Source: Cinclus cinclus
Taxonomy: Eukaryota > Chordata > Aves > Passeriformes > Cinclidae
Direction of reading: 5' to 3'
DNA length: 64,000 nucleotides
NCBI RefSeq assembly: GCF_963662255.1
Contig: NC_085073.1
Coordinates: forward strand, 186,001-250,000
The translations under genes were made by a program, and so were the position numbers. The notes under the pieces were generated by a model that did no database searches, was not told where the DNA came from, and saw only the letters and a list, made by a program, of their open reading frames with translations. Numbering within the stretch: the first letter of the stretch is position 1; every line of letters starts with the position of its first letter. Below are positions 12,910-25,100 of the stretch, in pieces.

Positions 12910-15550
12910 TTGGGTCACAATGGATCCTTGCTTCTCTTAACCCCTGTGGTGTCACAATGCATCCCATGCCCTTTTAGGCCACTGGATGTCACAATGAATA
13001 ATTTGAGTCTTGGCCTCCATGGTGGCATAATTGTACCAGGTTTTAATTGGGCCCCATGCTTTCACAATTCATCCCTGGCCCTTTTAGGCCCATTGGTGTC
13101 ACAAGGGACCATTAGATTGTTAGCCTCCATTGGGTAACAATGGTTCCTTGCTTCTCTTAACCTCTGTGGTGTCACCATGCATTCCATGCCATTTTAGGCC
13201 ACTTGATGTCACAATGAATCATTTGATTCTTGGCCTCCATGGTGACATAATAGATCCTTGTTTCTATTGGGCCCCATGCTGTCACAATTAATCCCTGGCC
13301 CTTTTAGGACCCCTGGTGTCAAATGGGATCCTGGGATTATTAGCTTCCATTGGGTCACAATGGATCCTTGCTTCTGTTAACCCCTGTGGTGTCACAATGC
13401 ATCCCATGCCCTTTTAGGCCACTTGATGTCACAATGAATCATTTGAGTCTTGGCCTCCATGGTGACATAATAGATCCTAGCTTCTATTGGTCCCCGTGCT
13501 GTTACAATTCATCCCTGGCACTTTTTATAGCCCCTGGTGCCACAAGGGATCATTAGATTGTTAGCCTGCATTGGGTCATAATGGTTCCTTGCTTCTCTTA
13601 ACCTCTGTGGTGTCACAATGCATCCCATGCCCTTTTAGGCCACTTGATGTCACAATGAATCATTTGATTCTTGGCCTCCATGGTGGCATAATAGATCCTT
13701 GCTTCTATTGGTCCCCGTGCTGTAACAATTCATCCCTGGCCATTTTAGGCCCCTTGGTGTCACAAAGGATCATTAGATTGTTAGCCTGCATTGGGACACA
13801 ATGGTTCCTTGCTTCTCTTAACCCCTGTGGTGTCACAATGCATCCCATGCCCTTTTAGGCCACTTGATGTCACAATGAATCATTTGATTCTTGGCCTCCA
13901 TGGTGACATAATAGATCCTTGCTTCCATTGGTCCCCGTGCTGTTACAATCCATCCCTGGCCATTTTAGGCCCCCTGGTGTCACAAGGGATCATTAGATTT
14001 TTAGCAAGCATTGGGTCACAATGGTTCCTTGCTTCTCTTAACCTCTGTGGTGTCACAATGCATCCCATGCCATTTTAGGCCACTTGATGTCACAATGAAT
14101 CATTTGATTCTTGGCCTCCATGGTGACATAATAGACCGTTGCTTCTATTGGTCCCCGTGCTGTAACAATTCATCCCTGGCCCTTTTTATACCCCCTGGTG
14201 CCACAAGGGATCATTAGATTGTTAGCCTGCATTGGGTCACAATGGTTCCTTGCTTCTCTTAACCTCTGTGGTGTCACAATGCATTCCAAGCCCTTTTAGG
14301 CCACTTGGTCTTACAATGAACCATTTGATTCTTGGCCTTCATGGTGTCATAATGGTTCCTTGTTTCTATTGGTCCCCATGCTGTCACAATTCATCCCTGG
14401 CCCTTTTAAGCCCCCTGGTGTCAAATGGGATCCTGGGATTATTAGCCTCCATTGGGTCACAATGGATCCTTGCTTCTCTGAACCCCTGTGGTGTCACAAT
14501 GCATCCCATGCCCTTTTAGGCCACTTGATGTCACAATGAATCATTTGATTCTTGGCCTCCATGGTGGCATAATAGATCCTTGCTTCTATTGGTCCCCGTG
14601 CTGTAACAATCCATCCCTGGCCCTTTTATGCCCCCTGGTGTCACAAGGGATCATTAGATTGTTAGCCTGCATTGGGTCACAATGGTTCCTTGCTTCTCTT
14701 AGCCCCTGTGGTGTCACAATGCATCCCATGCCCTTTTAGGCCACTTGATTTCACAATGAATCATTTGATTCTTGGCCTCCATGATGACATAATAGATCCT
14801 TGTTTCTATTGGTCCCCGTGCTGTAACAATTCATCCCTGGCCCTTTTTATAGCCCCTGGTGCCACAAGGGATCATTAGATTGTTAGCCTGCATTGGGTCA
14901 CAATGGTTCCTTGCTTCTCTTAACCTCTGTGGTGTCACAATGCATTCCAAGCCCTTTTAGGCCACTTGTCCTTACAATGAACCATTTGATTCTTGGCCTT
15001 CATGGTGTCATAATGGTTCCTTGTTTCTATTGGTCCCCATGCTGTCACAATTCATCCCTGGCCCTTTTACGCCCCCTGGTGTCAAATGGGATCCTGGGAT
15101 TATTAGCCTCCATTGGGTCACAATGGATCCTTGCTTCTCTTAACCCCTGTGGTGTCACAATGCATCCCATGCCCTTTTAGGCCACTTGATGTCAATGAAT
15201 CATTTGATTCTTGGCCTCCATGGTGACATAATAGATCCTTGCTTCTATTGGTCCCCATGCTGTCACAATTAATCCCTGGCCCTTTTACGCCCCCTGGTGT
15301 CAAATGGGATCCTGGGATTATTAGCCTGCATTGGGTCACAATGGTTCCTTGGTTCTCTTAGCCCCTGTGGTGTCACAATGCATCCCATGCCCTTTTAGGC
15401 CACTTGGTGTTACAATGAATCATTTGAGTCTTGGTGTCTATTGTGTCATAATATTTCCATGTTTTATTGTGCCCCATGCTTTCACAATTCATCCCTGGCT
15501 CGATTGCAACCTCTGGTGTCACAATGGATCATTAGATTGTTAGCCTCCAT
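12910..15550. repeat. Least homogenised stretch of the array
   Basis: Private substitutions are denser here than elsewhere. Examples are GTCACCATGC near 13,172, CACAATTAATCCC near 13,284, AGCTTCCATT near 13,341, GATCCTAGC near 13,474, CTGGCACTTTTT near 13,516, GGGTCATAATGG near 13,573 and GGGACACAATGG near 13,793. Monomer length and order of subunits are kept. This is expected of monomers spared by recent amplification; I judged it by eye. Confidence 0.6.
15191..15196. repeat. Two-base deletion in subunit A
   Basis: GATGTCAATGAATC stands where GATGTCACAATGAATC is expected, so one CA is missing from the opening of subunit A. The spacing from 15,113 to 15,331 is therefore 218 bp. I saw no other copy with this change. 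It lies one monomer before the diverged monomer. Confidence 0.85.
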
Positions 15551-15554
15551 TGAG
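15410..15554. repeat. Strongly diverged monomer (subunits A-D)
   Basis: Subunits are A 15,410-15,445, B 15,446-15,481 (36 bp), C 15,482-15,518 and D 15,519-15,554. B reads ATATTTCCATGTTTTATTGTG, unlike any of the four families beyond its core. C has GGCTCGATTGCAACC where CTTTTAGGCCC is usual. D opens with CACAATGGATC, the form found in other subunits, not CACAAGGGATC. E and F that follow are ordinary except for the TGAGTCAC junction at about 15,551-15,558. The unit is still collinear and about full length, so it is a monomer and not an insertion. Confidence 0.85.
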
Positions 15555-18500
15555 TCACAATGGTTCCTTGCTTCTCTTAACCTCTGTGGTGTCACAATGC
15601 ATTCCATGCCATTTTAGGCCACTTGATGTCACAATGAATCATTTGATTCTTGGCGTCCATGGTGGCATAATTGTACCAGGTTTTAATTGGGCCCCATGCT
15701 GTCACAATTCATCCCTGGCCCTTTTAGGCCCATTGGTGTCACAAGGAACCATTAGATTGTTAGCCTCCATTGGGTAACAATGGTTCCTTGCTTCTCTTAA
15801 CCTCTGTGGTGTCACAATGCATTCCATGCCATTTTAGGCCACTTGATGTCACAATGAATCATTTGATTCTTGGCCTCCATGGTGTCATAATGGTTCCTTG
15901 TTTCTATTGGTCCCCATGCTGTCACAATTCATCCCTGGCCCTTTTACGCCCCCTGGTGCCAAATGGGATCCTGGGATTATTAGCCTCCATTGGGTCACAA
16001 TGGATCCTTGCTTCTCTTAACCCCTGTGGTGTCACAATGCATCCCATGCCCTTTTAGGCCACTTGATGTCACAATGAATCATTTGATTCTTGGCGTCCAT
16101 GGTGGCATAATAGATCCTTGCTTCTATTGGTCCCCGTGCTGTAACAATCCATCCCTGGCCATTTTAGGCCCCCTGGTGTCACAAGGGATCATTAGATTTT
16201 TAGCAAGCATTGGGTCACAATGGTTCCTTGCTTCTCTTAACCTCTGTGGTGTCACAATGCATCCCATGCCCTTTTAGGCCACTTGATGTCACAATGAATC
16301 ATTTGATTCTTGGCCTCCATGGTGACATAATAGACCCTTGCTTCTATTGGTCCCCGTGCTGTAACAATTCATCCCTGGCCCTTTTTATAGCCCCTGGTGC
16401 CACAAGGGATCATTAGATTGTTAGCCTGCATTGGGTCACAATGGTTCCTTGCTTCTCTTAACCTCTGTGGTGTCACAATGCATTCCAAGCCCTTTTAGGC
16501 CACTTGGTCTTACAATGACCCATTTGATTCTTGGCCTTCATGGTGTCATAATGGTTCCTTGTTTCTATTGGTCCCCATGCTGTCACAATTCATCCCTTGC
16601 CCTTTTACGCCCCCTGGTGTCAAATGGGATCCTGGGATTATTAGCCTCCATTGGGTCATAATGGATCCTTGCTTCTCTTAACCTCTGTGGTGTCACAATG
16701 CATCCCATGCCCTTTTAGGCCACTTGATGTCACAATGAATCATTTGATTCTTGGCCTCCATGGTGGCATGATAGATCCTTGCTTCTATTGGTCCCCGTGC
16801 TGTAACAATCCATCCCTGGCCATTTTAGGACCCCTGGTGTCACAAGGGACCATTAGATTTTTAGCCTGCATTTGGTCACAATGGTTCCTTGCTTCTCTTA
16901 ACCCCTGTGGTGTCACAATGCATCCCATGCCCTTTTAGGCCACTTGATGTCACAATGAATCATTTGATTTTTGGCCTCCATGGTGGCATAATTGTACCAG
17001 GTTTTAATTGGGCCCCATGCTTTCACAATTCATCCCTGGCCCTTTTAGGCCCATTGGTGTCACAAGGAACCATTAGATTGTTAGCCTCCATTGGGTAACA
17101 ATGGTTCCTTGCTTCTCTTAACCTCTGTGGGGTCACAATGCATTCCATGCCATTTTAGGCCACTTGATGTCACAATGAATCATTTGATTCTTGGCCTCCA
17201 TGGTGTCATAATGGTTCCTTGTTTCTATTGGTCCCCATGCTGTCACAATTCATCCCTGGCCCTTTTACGCCCCCTGGTGCCAAATGGGATCCTGGGATTA
17301 TTAGCCTCCATTGGGTCACAATGGATCCTTGCTTCTCTTAACCCCTGTGGTGTCACAATGCATCCCATGCCCTTTTAGGCCACTTGATGTCACAATGAAT
17401 CATTTGATTCTTGGCGTCCATGGTGGCATAATAGATCCTTGCTTCCATTGGTCCCCGTGCTGTAACAATCCATCCCTGGCCATTTTAGGCCCCCTGGTGT
17501 CACAAGGGATCATTAGATTTTTAGCAAGCATTGGGTCACAATGGTTCCTTGCTTCTCTTAACCTCTGTGGTGTCACAATGCATCCCATGCCCTTTTAGGC
17601 CACTTGATGTCACAATGAATCATTTGATTCTTGGCCTCCATGGTGACATAATAGACCCTTGCTTCTATTGGTCCCCGTGCTGTAACAATTCATCCCTGGC
17701 CCTTTTTATACCCCCTGGTGCCACAAGGGATCATTAGATTGTTAGCCTGCTTTGGGTCACAATGGTTCCTTGCTTCTCTTAACCTCTGGGTGTCACAATG
17801 CATTCCAAGCCCTTTTAGGCCACTTGGTCTTACAATGAACCATTTGATTCTTGGCCTTCATGGTGTCATAATGGTTCCTTGTTTCTATTGGTCCCCATGC
17901 TGTCACAATTCATCCCTGGCCCTTTTACGCCCCCTGGTGTCAAATGGGATCCTGGGATTATTAGCCTCCATTGGGTCACAATGGATCCTTGCTTCTCTGA
18001 ACCCCTGTGGTGTCACAATGCATCCCATGCCCTTTTAGGCCACTTGATGTCACAATGAATCATTTGATTCTTGGCCTCCATGGTGACATAATAGATCCTT
18101 GCTTCTATTGGTCCCCGTGCTGAAACAATTCATCCCTGGCCCTTTTTATAGCCCCTGGTGCCACAAGGGATCATTAGATTGTTAGCCTGCATTGGGTCAC
18201 AATGGTTCCTTGCTTCTCTTAACCTCTGTGGTGTCACAATGCATTCCAAGCCCTTTTAGGCCACTTGGTCTTACAATGAACCATTTGATTCTTGGCCTTC
18301 ATGGTGTCATAATGGTTCCTTGTTTCTATTGGTCCCCATGCTGTCACAATTCATCCCTGGCCCTTTTACGCCCCCTGGTGTCAAATGGGATCCTGGGATT
18401 ATTAGCCTCCATTGGGTCACAATGGATCCTTGCTTCTCTTAACCCCTGTGGTGTCACAATGCATCCCATGCCCTTTTAGGCCACTTGATGTCACAATGAA

Positions 18501-18632
18501 TCATTTGATTCTTGGCCTCCGTGGTGACATAATAGATCCTTGCTTCTATTGGTCCCCGTGCTGTTACAATTCATCCCTGGCCCTTTTTATAGCCCCTGGT
18601 GTCACAAGGGACCATTAGATTGTTAGCCTCCA

Positions 18633-21600
18633 TTGGGTCACAATGGTTCCTTGCTTCTCTTAACCTCTGTGGTGTCACAATGCATCCCATGCCCTTTTAG
18701 GCCACTTGATGTCACAATGAATCATTTGATTCTTGGCCTCCATGGTGGCATAATAGATCCTTGCTTCTTTTGGTCCACGTGCTGTAACAATCCTTCCCTG
18801 GCCATTTTAGCCCCCCTGGTGTCACAAGGGATCATTAGATTGTTAGCCTGCATTGGGTCACAATGGTTCCTTGCTTCTCTTAACCTCTGTGGTGTCACAA
18901 TGCATCCCATGCCCTTTTAGGCCACTTGATGTCACAATGAATCATTTGATTTTTGGCCTCCATGGTGGCATAATTTTACCAGGTTTTAATTGGGCCCCAT
19001 GCTTTCACAATCCATCCCTGGCCCTTTTACGCCCCCTGGTGCCAAATGGGATCCTGGGATTATTAGCCTCCATTGGGTCACAATGGATCCTTGCTTCTCT
19101 TAACCCCTGTGGTGTCACAATGCATCCCATGCCCTTTTAGGCCACTTGATGTCACAATGAATCATTTGATTCTTGGCCTCCATGGTGGCATAATAGATCC
19201 TTGCTTCTATTGGTCCCCGTGCTGTAACAATCCATCCCTGGCCATTTTAGGCCCCCTGGTGTCACAAGGGATCATTAGATTTTTAGCAAGCATTGGGTCA
19301 CAATGGTTCCTTGCTTCTCTTAACCTCTGTGGTGTCACAATGCATCCCATGCCCTTTTAGGCCACTTGATGTCACAATGAATCATTTGATTCTTGGCCTC
19401 CATGGTGACATAATAGACCCTTGCTTCTATTGGTCTCCGTGCTGTAACAATTCATCCCTGGCCCTTTTTATACCCCCTGGTGCCACAAGGGATCATTAGA
19501 TTGTTAGCCTGCTTTGGGTCACAATGGTTCCTTGCTTCTCTTAACCCCTGTGGTGTCACAATGCATCCCATGCCCTTTTAGGCCACTTGATGTCACAATG
19601 AATCATTTGATTTTTGGCCTCCATGGTGGCATAATTGTTCCAGGTTTTAATTGGTCCCCATGCTGTCACAATTCATCCCTGGCCCTTTTAGGCCCATTGG
19701 TGTCACAAGGAACCATTAGATTGTTAGCCTCCATTGGGTAACAATGGTTCCTTGCTTCTCTTAACCTCTGTGGTGTCACAATGCATTCCATGCCATTTTA
19801 GGCCACTTGATGTCACAATGAATCATTTGATTCTTGGCCTCCATGGTGTCATAATGGTTCCTTGTTTCTATTGGTCCCCATGCTGTCACAATTCATCCCT
19901 GGCCCTTTTACGCCCCCTGGTGCCAAATGGGATCCTGGGATTATTAGCCTCCATTGGGTCACAATGGATCCTTGCTTCTCTTAACCCCTGTGGTGTCACA
20001 ATGCATCCCATGCCCTTTTAGGCCACTTGATGTCACAATGAATCATTTGATTCTTGGCCTCCATGGTGGCATAATAGATCCTTGCTTCTATTGGTCCCCG
20101 TGCTGTAACAATCCATCCCTGGACATTTTAGGTCCCCTGGTGTCACAAGGGATCATTAGATTTTTAGCAAGCATTGGGTCACAATGGTTCCTTGCTTCTC
20201 TTAACCTCTGTGGTGTCACAATGCATCCCATGCCCTTTTAGGCCACTTGATGTCACAATGAATCATTTGATTCTTGGCCTCCATGGTGACATAATAGACC
20301 CTTGCTTCTATTGGTCCCCGTGCTGTAACAATTCATCCCTGGCCCTTTTTATATCCCCTCGTGCCACAAGGGATCATTAGATTGTTAGCCTGCATTGGGT
20401 CACAATGGTTCCTTGCTTCTCTTAACCTCTGTGGTGTCACAATGCATTCCAAGCCCTTTTAGGCCACTTGGTCTTACAATGACCCATTTGATTCTTGGCC
20501 TTCATGGTGTCATAATGGTTCCTTGTTTCTATTGGTCCCCATGCTGTCACAATTCATCCCTGGCCCTTTTACGCCCCCTGGTGTCAAATGGGATCCTGGG
20601 ATTATTAGCCTCCATTGGGTCACAATGGATCCTTGCTTCTCTGAACCCCTGTGGTGTCACAATGCATCCCATGCCCTTTTAGGCCACTTGATGTCACAAT
20701 GAATCATTTGATTCTTGGCCTCCATGGTGGCATGATAGATCCTTGCTTCTATTGGTCCCCATGCTGTAACAATCCATCCCTGGCCATTTTAGGACCCCTG
20801 GTGTCACAAGGGACCATTAGATTTTTAGCCTGCATTGGGTCACAATGGTTCCTTGCTTCTCTTAACCCCTGTGGTGTCACAATGCATCCCATGCCCTTTT
20901 AGGCCACTTGATGTCACAATGAATCATTTGATTTTTGGCCTCCATGGTGGCATAATTGTACCAGGTTTTAATTGGGCCCCATGCTTTCACAATTCATCCC
21001 TGGCCCTTTTAGGCCCATTGGTGTCACAAGGAACCATTAGATTGTTAGCCTCCATTGGGTAACAATGATTCCTTGCTTCTCTTAACCTCTGTGGTGTCAC
21101 AATGCATTCCATGCCATTTTAGGCCACTTGATGTCACAATGAATCATTTGATTCTTGGCCTCCATGGTGTCATAATGGTTCCTTGTTGGTTCCTTGTTTC
21201 TATTGGTCCCCATGCTGTCACAATTAATCCCTGGCCCTTTCACGCCCCCTGGTGCCAAATGGGATCCTGGGATTATTAGCCTCCATTGGGTCACAATGGA
21301 TCCTTGCTTCTCTTAACCCCTGTGGTGTCACAATGCATCCCATGCCCTTTTAGGCCACTTGATGTCACAATGAATCATTTGATTCTTGGCGTCCATGGTG
21401 GCATAAGAGATCCTTGCTTCCATTGGTCCCCGTGCTGTTACAATCCATCCCTGGCCATTTTAGGCCCCCTGGTGTCACAAGGGATCATTAGATTTTTAGC
21501 AAGCATTGGGTCACAATGGTTCCTTGCTTCTCTTAACCTCTGTGGTGTCACAATGCATCCCATGCCCTTTTAGGCCCCTTGATGTCACAATGAATCATTT

Positions 21601-22166
21601 GATTATTGGCCTCCATGGTGACATAATAGACCCTTGCTTCTATTGGTCCCCGTGCTGTAACAATTCATCCCTGGCCCTTTTTATACCCCCTGGTGCCACA
21701 AGGGATCATTAGATTGTTAGCCTGCTTTGGGTAACAATGATTCCTTGCTTCTCTTAACCTCTGTGGTGTCACAATGCATTCCAAGCCCTTTTAGGCCACT
21801 TGGTCTTACAATGAACCATTTGATTCTTGGCCTTCATGGTGTCATAATGGTTCCTTGTTTCTATTGGTCCCCATGCTGTCACAATTCATCCCTGGCCCTT
21901 TTACGCCCCCTGGTGTCAAATGGGATCCTGGGATTATTAGCCTCCATTGGGTCACAATGGATCCTTGCTTCTCTGAACCCCTGTGGTGTCACAATGCATC
22001 CCATGCCCTTTTAGGCCACTTGATGTCACAATGAATCATTTGATTCTTGGCCTCCATGGTGGCATAATAGATCCTTGCTTCTATTGGTCCCCGTGCTGTA
22101 ACAATCCATCCCTGGCCATTTTAGGCCCCCTGGTGTCACAAGGGACCATTAGATTTTTAGCCTGCA
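18633..22166. repeat. 16-mer HOR, 3,534 bp, shortened version of the 24-mer
   Basis: It starts with the G subtype carrying TTTTGGTCCACG. Slots 1-4 match slots 1-4 of the unit at 22,167 (offset 3,534). From 19,514 onward slots match slots 10-21 of that unit (offset 4,635). Slots 5-9 and 22-24 are absent. It contains the 11-bp duplication at 21,177-21,198. Differences include ATTGTTCCAGG near 19,636 and GGCCCCTTGATG near 21,572. Confidence 0.85.
21177..21198. repeat. 11-bp tandem duplication in subunit B, copy 1
   Basis: GGTTCCTTGTT occurs twice in a row inside an M-type B subunit, making this monomer 231 bp. Exactly three monomers in the window were seen with it, all in the same slot of the 16-mer and 24-mer units, so it tags one lineage. 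Confidence 0.95.
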
Positions 22167-25100
22167 TTGGGTCACAATGGTTCCTTGCTTCTCTTAACCT
22201 CTGTGGTGTCACAATGCATCCCATGCCCTTTTAGGCCACTTGATGTCACAATGAATCATTTGATTCTTGGCCTCCATGGTGGCATAATAGATCCTTGCTT
22301 CTTTTGGTCCACGTGCTGTAACAATCCTTCCCTGGCCATTTTAGGCCCCCTGGTGTCACAAGGGATCATTAGATTGTTAGCCTGCATTGGGTCACAATGG
22401 TTCCTTGCTTCTCTTAACCTCTGTGGTGTCACAATGCATCCCATGCCCTTTTAGGCCACTTGATGTCACAATGAACCATTTGATTTTTGGCCTCCATGGT
22501 GGCATAATTTTACCAGGTTTTAATTGGGCCCCATGCTGTCACAATCCATCCCTGGCCCTTTTACGCCCCCTGGTGCCAAATGGGATCCTGGGATTATTAG
22601 CCTCCATTGGGTCACAATGGATCCTTGCTTCTCTTAACCCCTGTGGTGTCACAATGCATCCCATGCCCTTTTAGGCCACTTGATGTCACAATGAATCATT
22701 TGATTCTTGGCCTCCATGGTGGCATAATAGATCCTTGCTTCTATTGGTCCCCGTGCTGTAACAATCCATCCCTGGCCATTTTAGGCCCCCTGGTGTCACA
22801 AGGGATCATTAGATTTTTAGCAAGCATTGGGTCACAATGGTTCCTTGCTTCTCTTAACCTCTGTGGTGTCACAATGCATCCCATGCCCTTTTAGGCCACT
22901 TGATGTCACAATGAATCATTTGATTCTTGGCCTCCATGGTGACATAATAGACCCTTGCTTCTATTGGTCCCCGTGCTGTAACAATTCATCCCTGGCCCTT
23001 TTTATAGCCCCTGGTGCCACAAGGGATCATTAGATTGTTAGCCTGCTTTGGGTCACAATGGTTCCTTGCTTCTCTTAACCTCTGTGGTGTCACAATGCAT
23101 TCCAAGCCCTTTTAGGCCACTTGGTCTTACAATGAACCATTTGATTCTTGGCCTTCATGGTGTCATAATGGTTCCTTGTTTCTATTGGTCCCCATGCTGT
23201 CACAATTCATCCCTGGCCCTTTTACGCCCCCTGGTGTCAAATGGGATCCTGGGATTATTAGCCTCCATTGGGTCACAATGGATCCTTGCTTCTCTTAACC
23301 CCTGTGGTGTCACAATGCATCCCATGCCCTTTTAGGCCACTTGATGTCACAATGAATCATTTGATTCTTGGCCTCCATGGTGGCATAATAGATCCTTGCT
23401 TCTATTGGTCCCCGTGCTGTAACAATCCATCCCTGGCCATTTTAGGCCCCCTGGTGTCACAAGGGATCATTAGATTGTTAGCCTGCATTGGGTCACAATG
23501 GTTCCTTGCTTCTCTTAGCCCCTGTGGTGTCACAATGCATCCCATGCCCTTTTAGGCCACTTGATGTCACAATGAATCATTTGATTTTTGGCCTCCATGG
23601 TGGCATAATTATACCAGGTTTTAATTGGGCCCCATGCTTTCACAATCCATCCCTGGCCCTTTTACGCCCCCTGGTGTCAAATGGGATCCTGGGATTATTA
23701 GCCTCCATTGGGTCACAATGGATCCTTGCTTCTCTTAACCCCTGTGGTGTCACAATGCATCCCATGCCCTTTTAGGCCACTTGATGTCACAATGAATCAT
23801 TTGATTCTTGGCCTCCATGGTGGCATAATAGATCCTTGCTTCTATTGGTCCCCGTGCTGTAACAATCCATCCCTGGCCATTTTAGGCCCCCTGGTGTCAC
23901 AAGGGATCATTAGATTTTTAGCAAGCATTGGGTCACAATGGTTCCTTGCTTCTCTTAACCTCTGTGGTGTCACAATGCATCCCATGCCCTTTTAGGCCAC
24001 TTGATGTCACAATGAATCATTTGATTCTTGGCCTCCATGGTGACATAATAGACCCTTGCTTCTATTGGTCCCCGTGCTGTAACAATTCATCCCTGGCCCT
24101 TTTTATACCCCCTGGTGCCACAAGGGATCATTAGATTGTTAGCCTGCTTTGGGTCACAATGGTTCCTTGCTTCTCTTAACCCCTGTGGTGTCACAATGCA
24201 TCCCATGCCCTTTTAGGCCACTTGATGTCACAATGAATCATTTGATTTTTGGCCTCCATGGTGGCATAATTGTACCAGGTTTTAATTGGTCCCCATGCTG
24301 TCACAATTCATCCCTGGCCCTTTTAGGCCCATTGGTGTCACAAGGAACCATTAGATTGTTAGCCTCCATTGGGTAACAATGGTTCCTTGCTTCTCTTAAC
24401 CTCTGTGGTGTCACAATGCATTCCATGCCATTTTAGGCCACTTGATGTCACAATGAATCATTTGATTCTTGGCCTCCATGGTGTCATAATGGTTCCTTGT
24501 TTCTATTGGTCCCCATGCTGTCACAATTCATCCCTGGCCCTTTTACGCCCCCTGGTGCCAAATGGGATCCTGGGATTATTAGCCTCCATTGGGTCACAAT
24601 GGATCCTTGCTTCTCTTAACCCCTGTGGTGTCACAATGCATCCCATGCCCTTTTAGGCCACTTGATGTCACAATGAATCATTTGATTCTTGGCCTCCATG
24701 GTGGCATAATAGATCCTTGCTTCTATTGGTCCCCGTGCTGTAACAATCCATCCCTGGACATTTTAGGTCCCCTGGTGTCACAAGGGATCATTAGATTTTT
24801 AGCAAGCATTGGGTCACAATGGTTCCTTGCTTCTCTTAACCTCTGTGGTGTCACAATGCATCCCATGCCCTTTTAGGCCACTTGATGTCACAATGAATCA
24901 TTTGATTCTTGGCCTCCATGGTGACATAATAGACCCTTGCTTCTATTGGTCCCCGTGCTGTAACAATTCATCCCTGGCCCTTTTTATATCCCCTCGTGCC
25001 ACAAGGGATCATTAGATTGTTAGCCTGCATTGGGTCACAATGGTTCCTTGCTTCTCTTAACCTCTGTGGTGTCACAATGCATTCCAAGCCCTTTTAGGCC

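Larger units (their letters stand above)
11589..18632. repeat. Irregular block of 32 monomers without a dominant HOR
   Basis: All families occur, but order changes every few monomers. The left part (to about 12.5 kb) resembles 36.9-37.9 kb. The right part (15.77-18.6 kb) carries short runs also seen in the 24-mer, including the GCTGAAACAATTC D monomer near 18,120 and the D subtype with GCCTCCGTGG near 18,515. One base is missing near 17,788 (CTCTGGGTG for CTCTGTGGTG). Two bases are missing at 15,191-15,196. No gene is present. Confidence 0.78.

Noticed and set aside
15545..15562. TGAGTCA, an AP-1-like site, next to the diverged monomer
   Set aside because: A single G-to-A change in the usual TGGGTCA gives it; with one copy it is best explained by chance.
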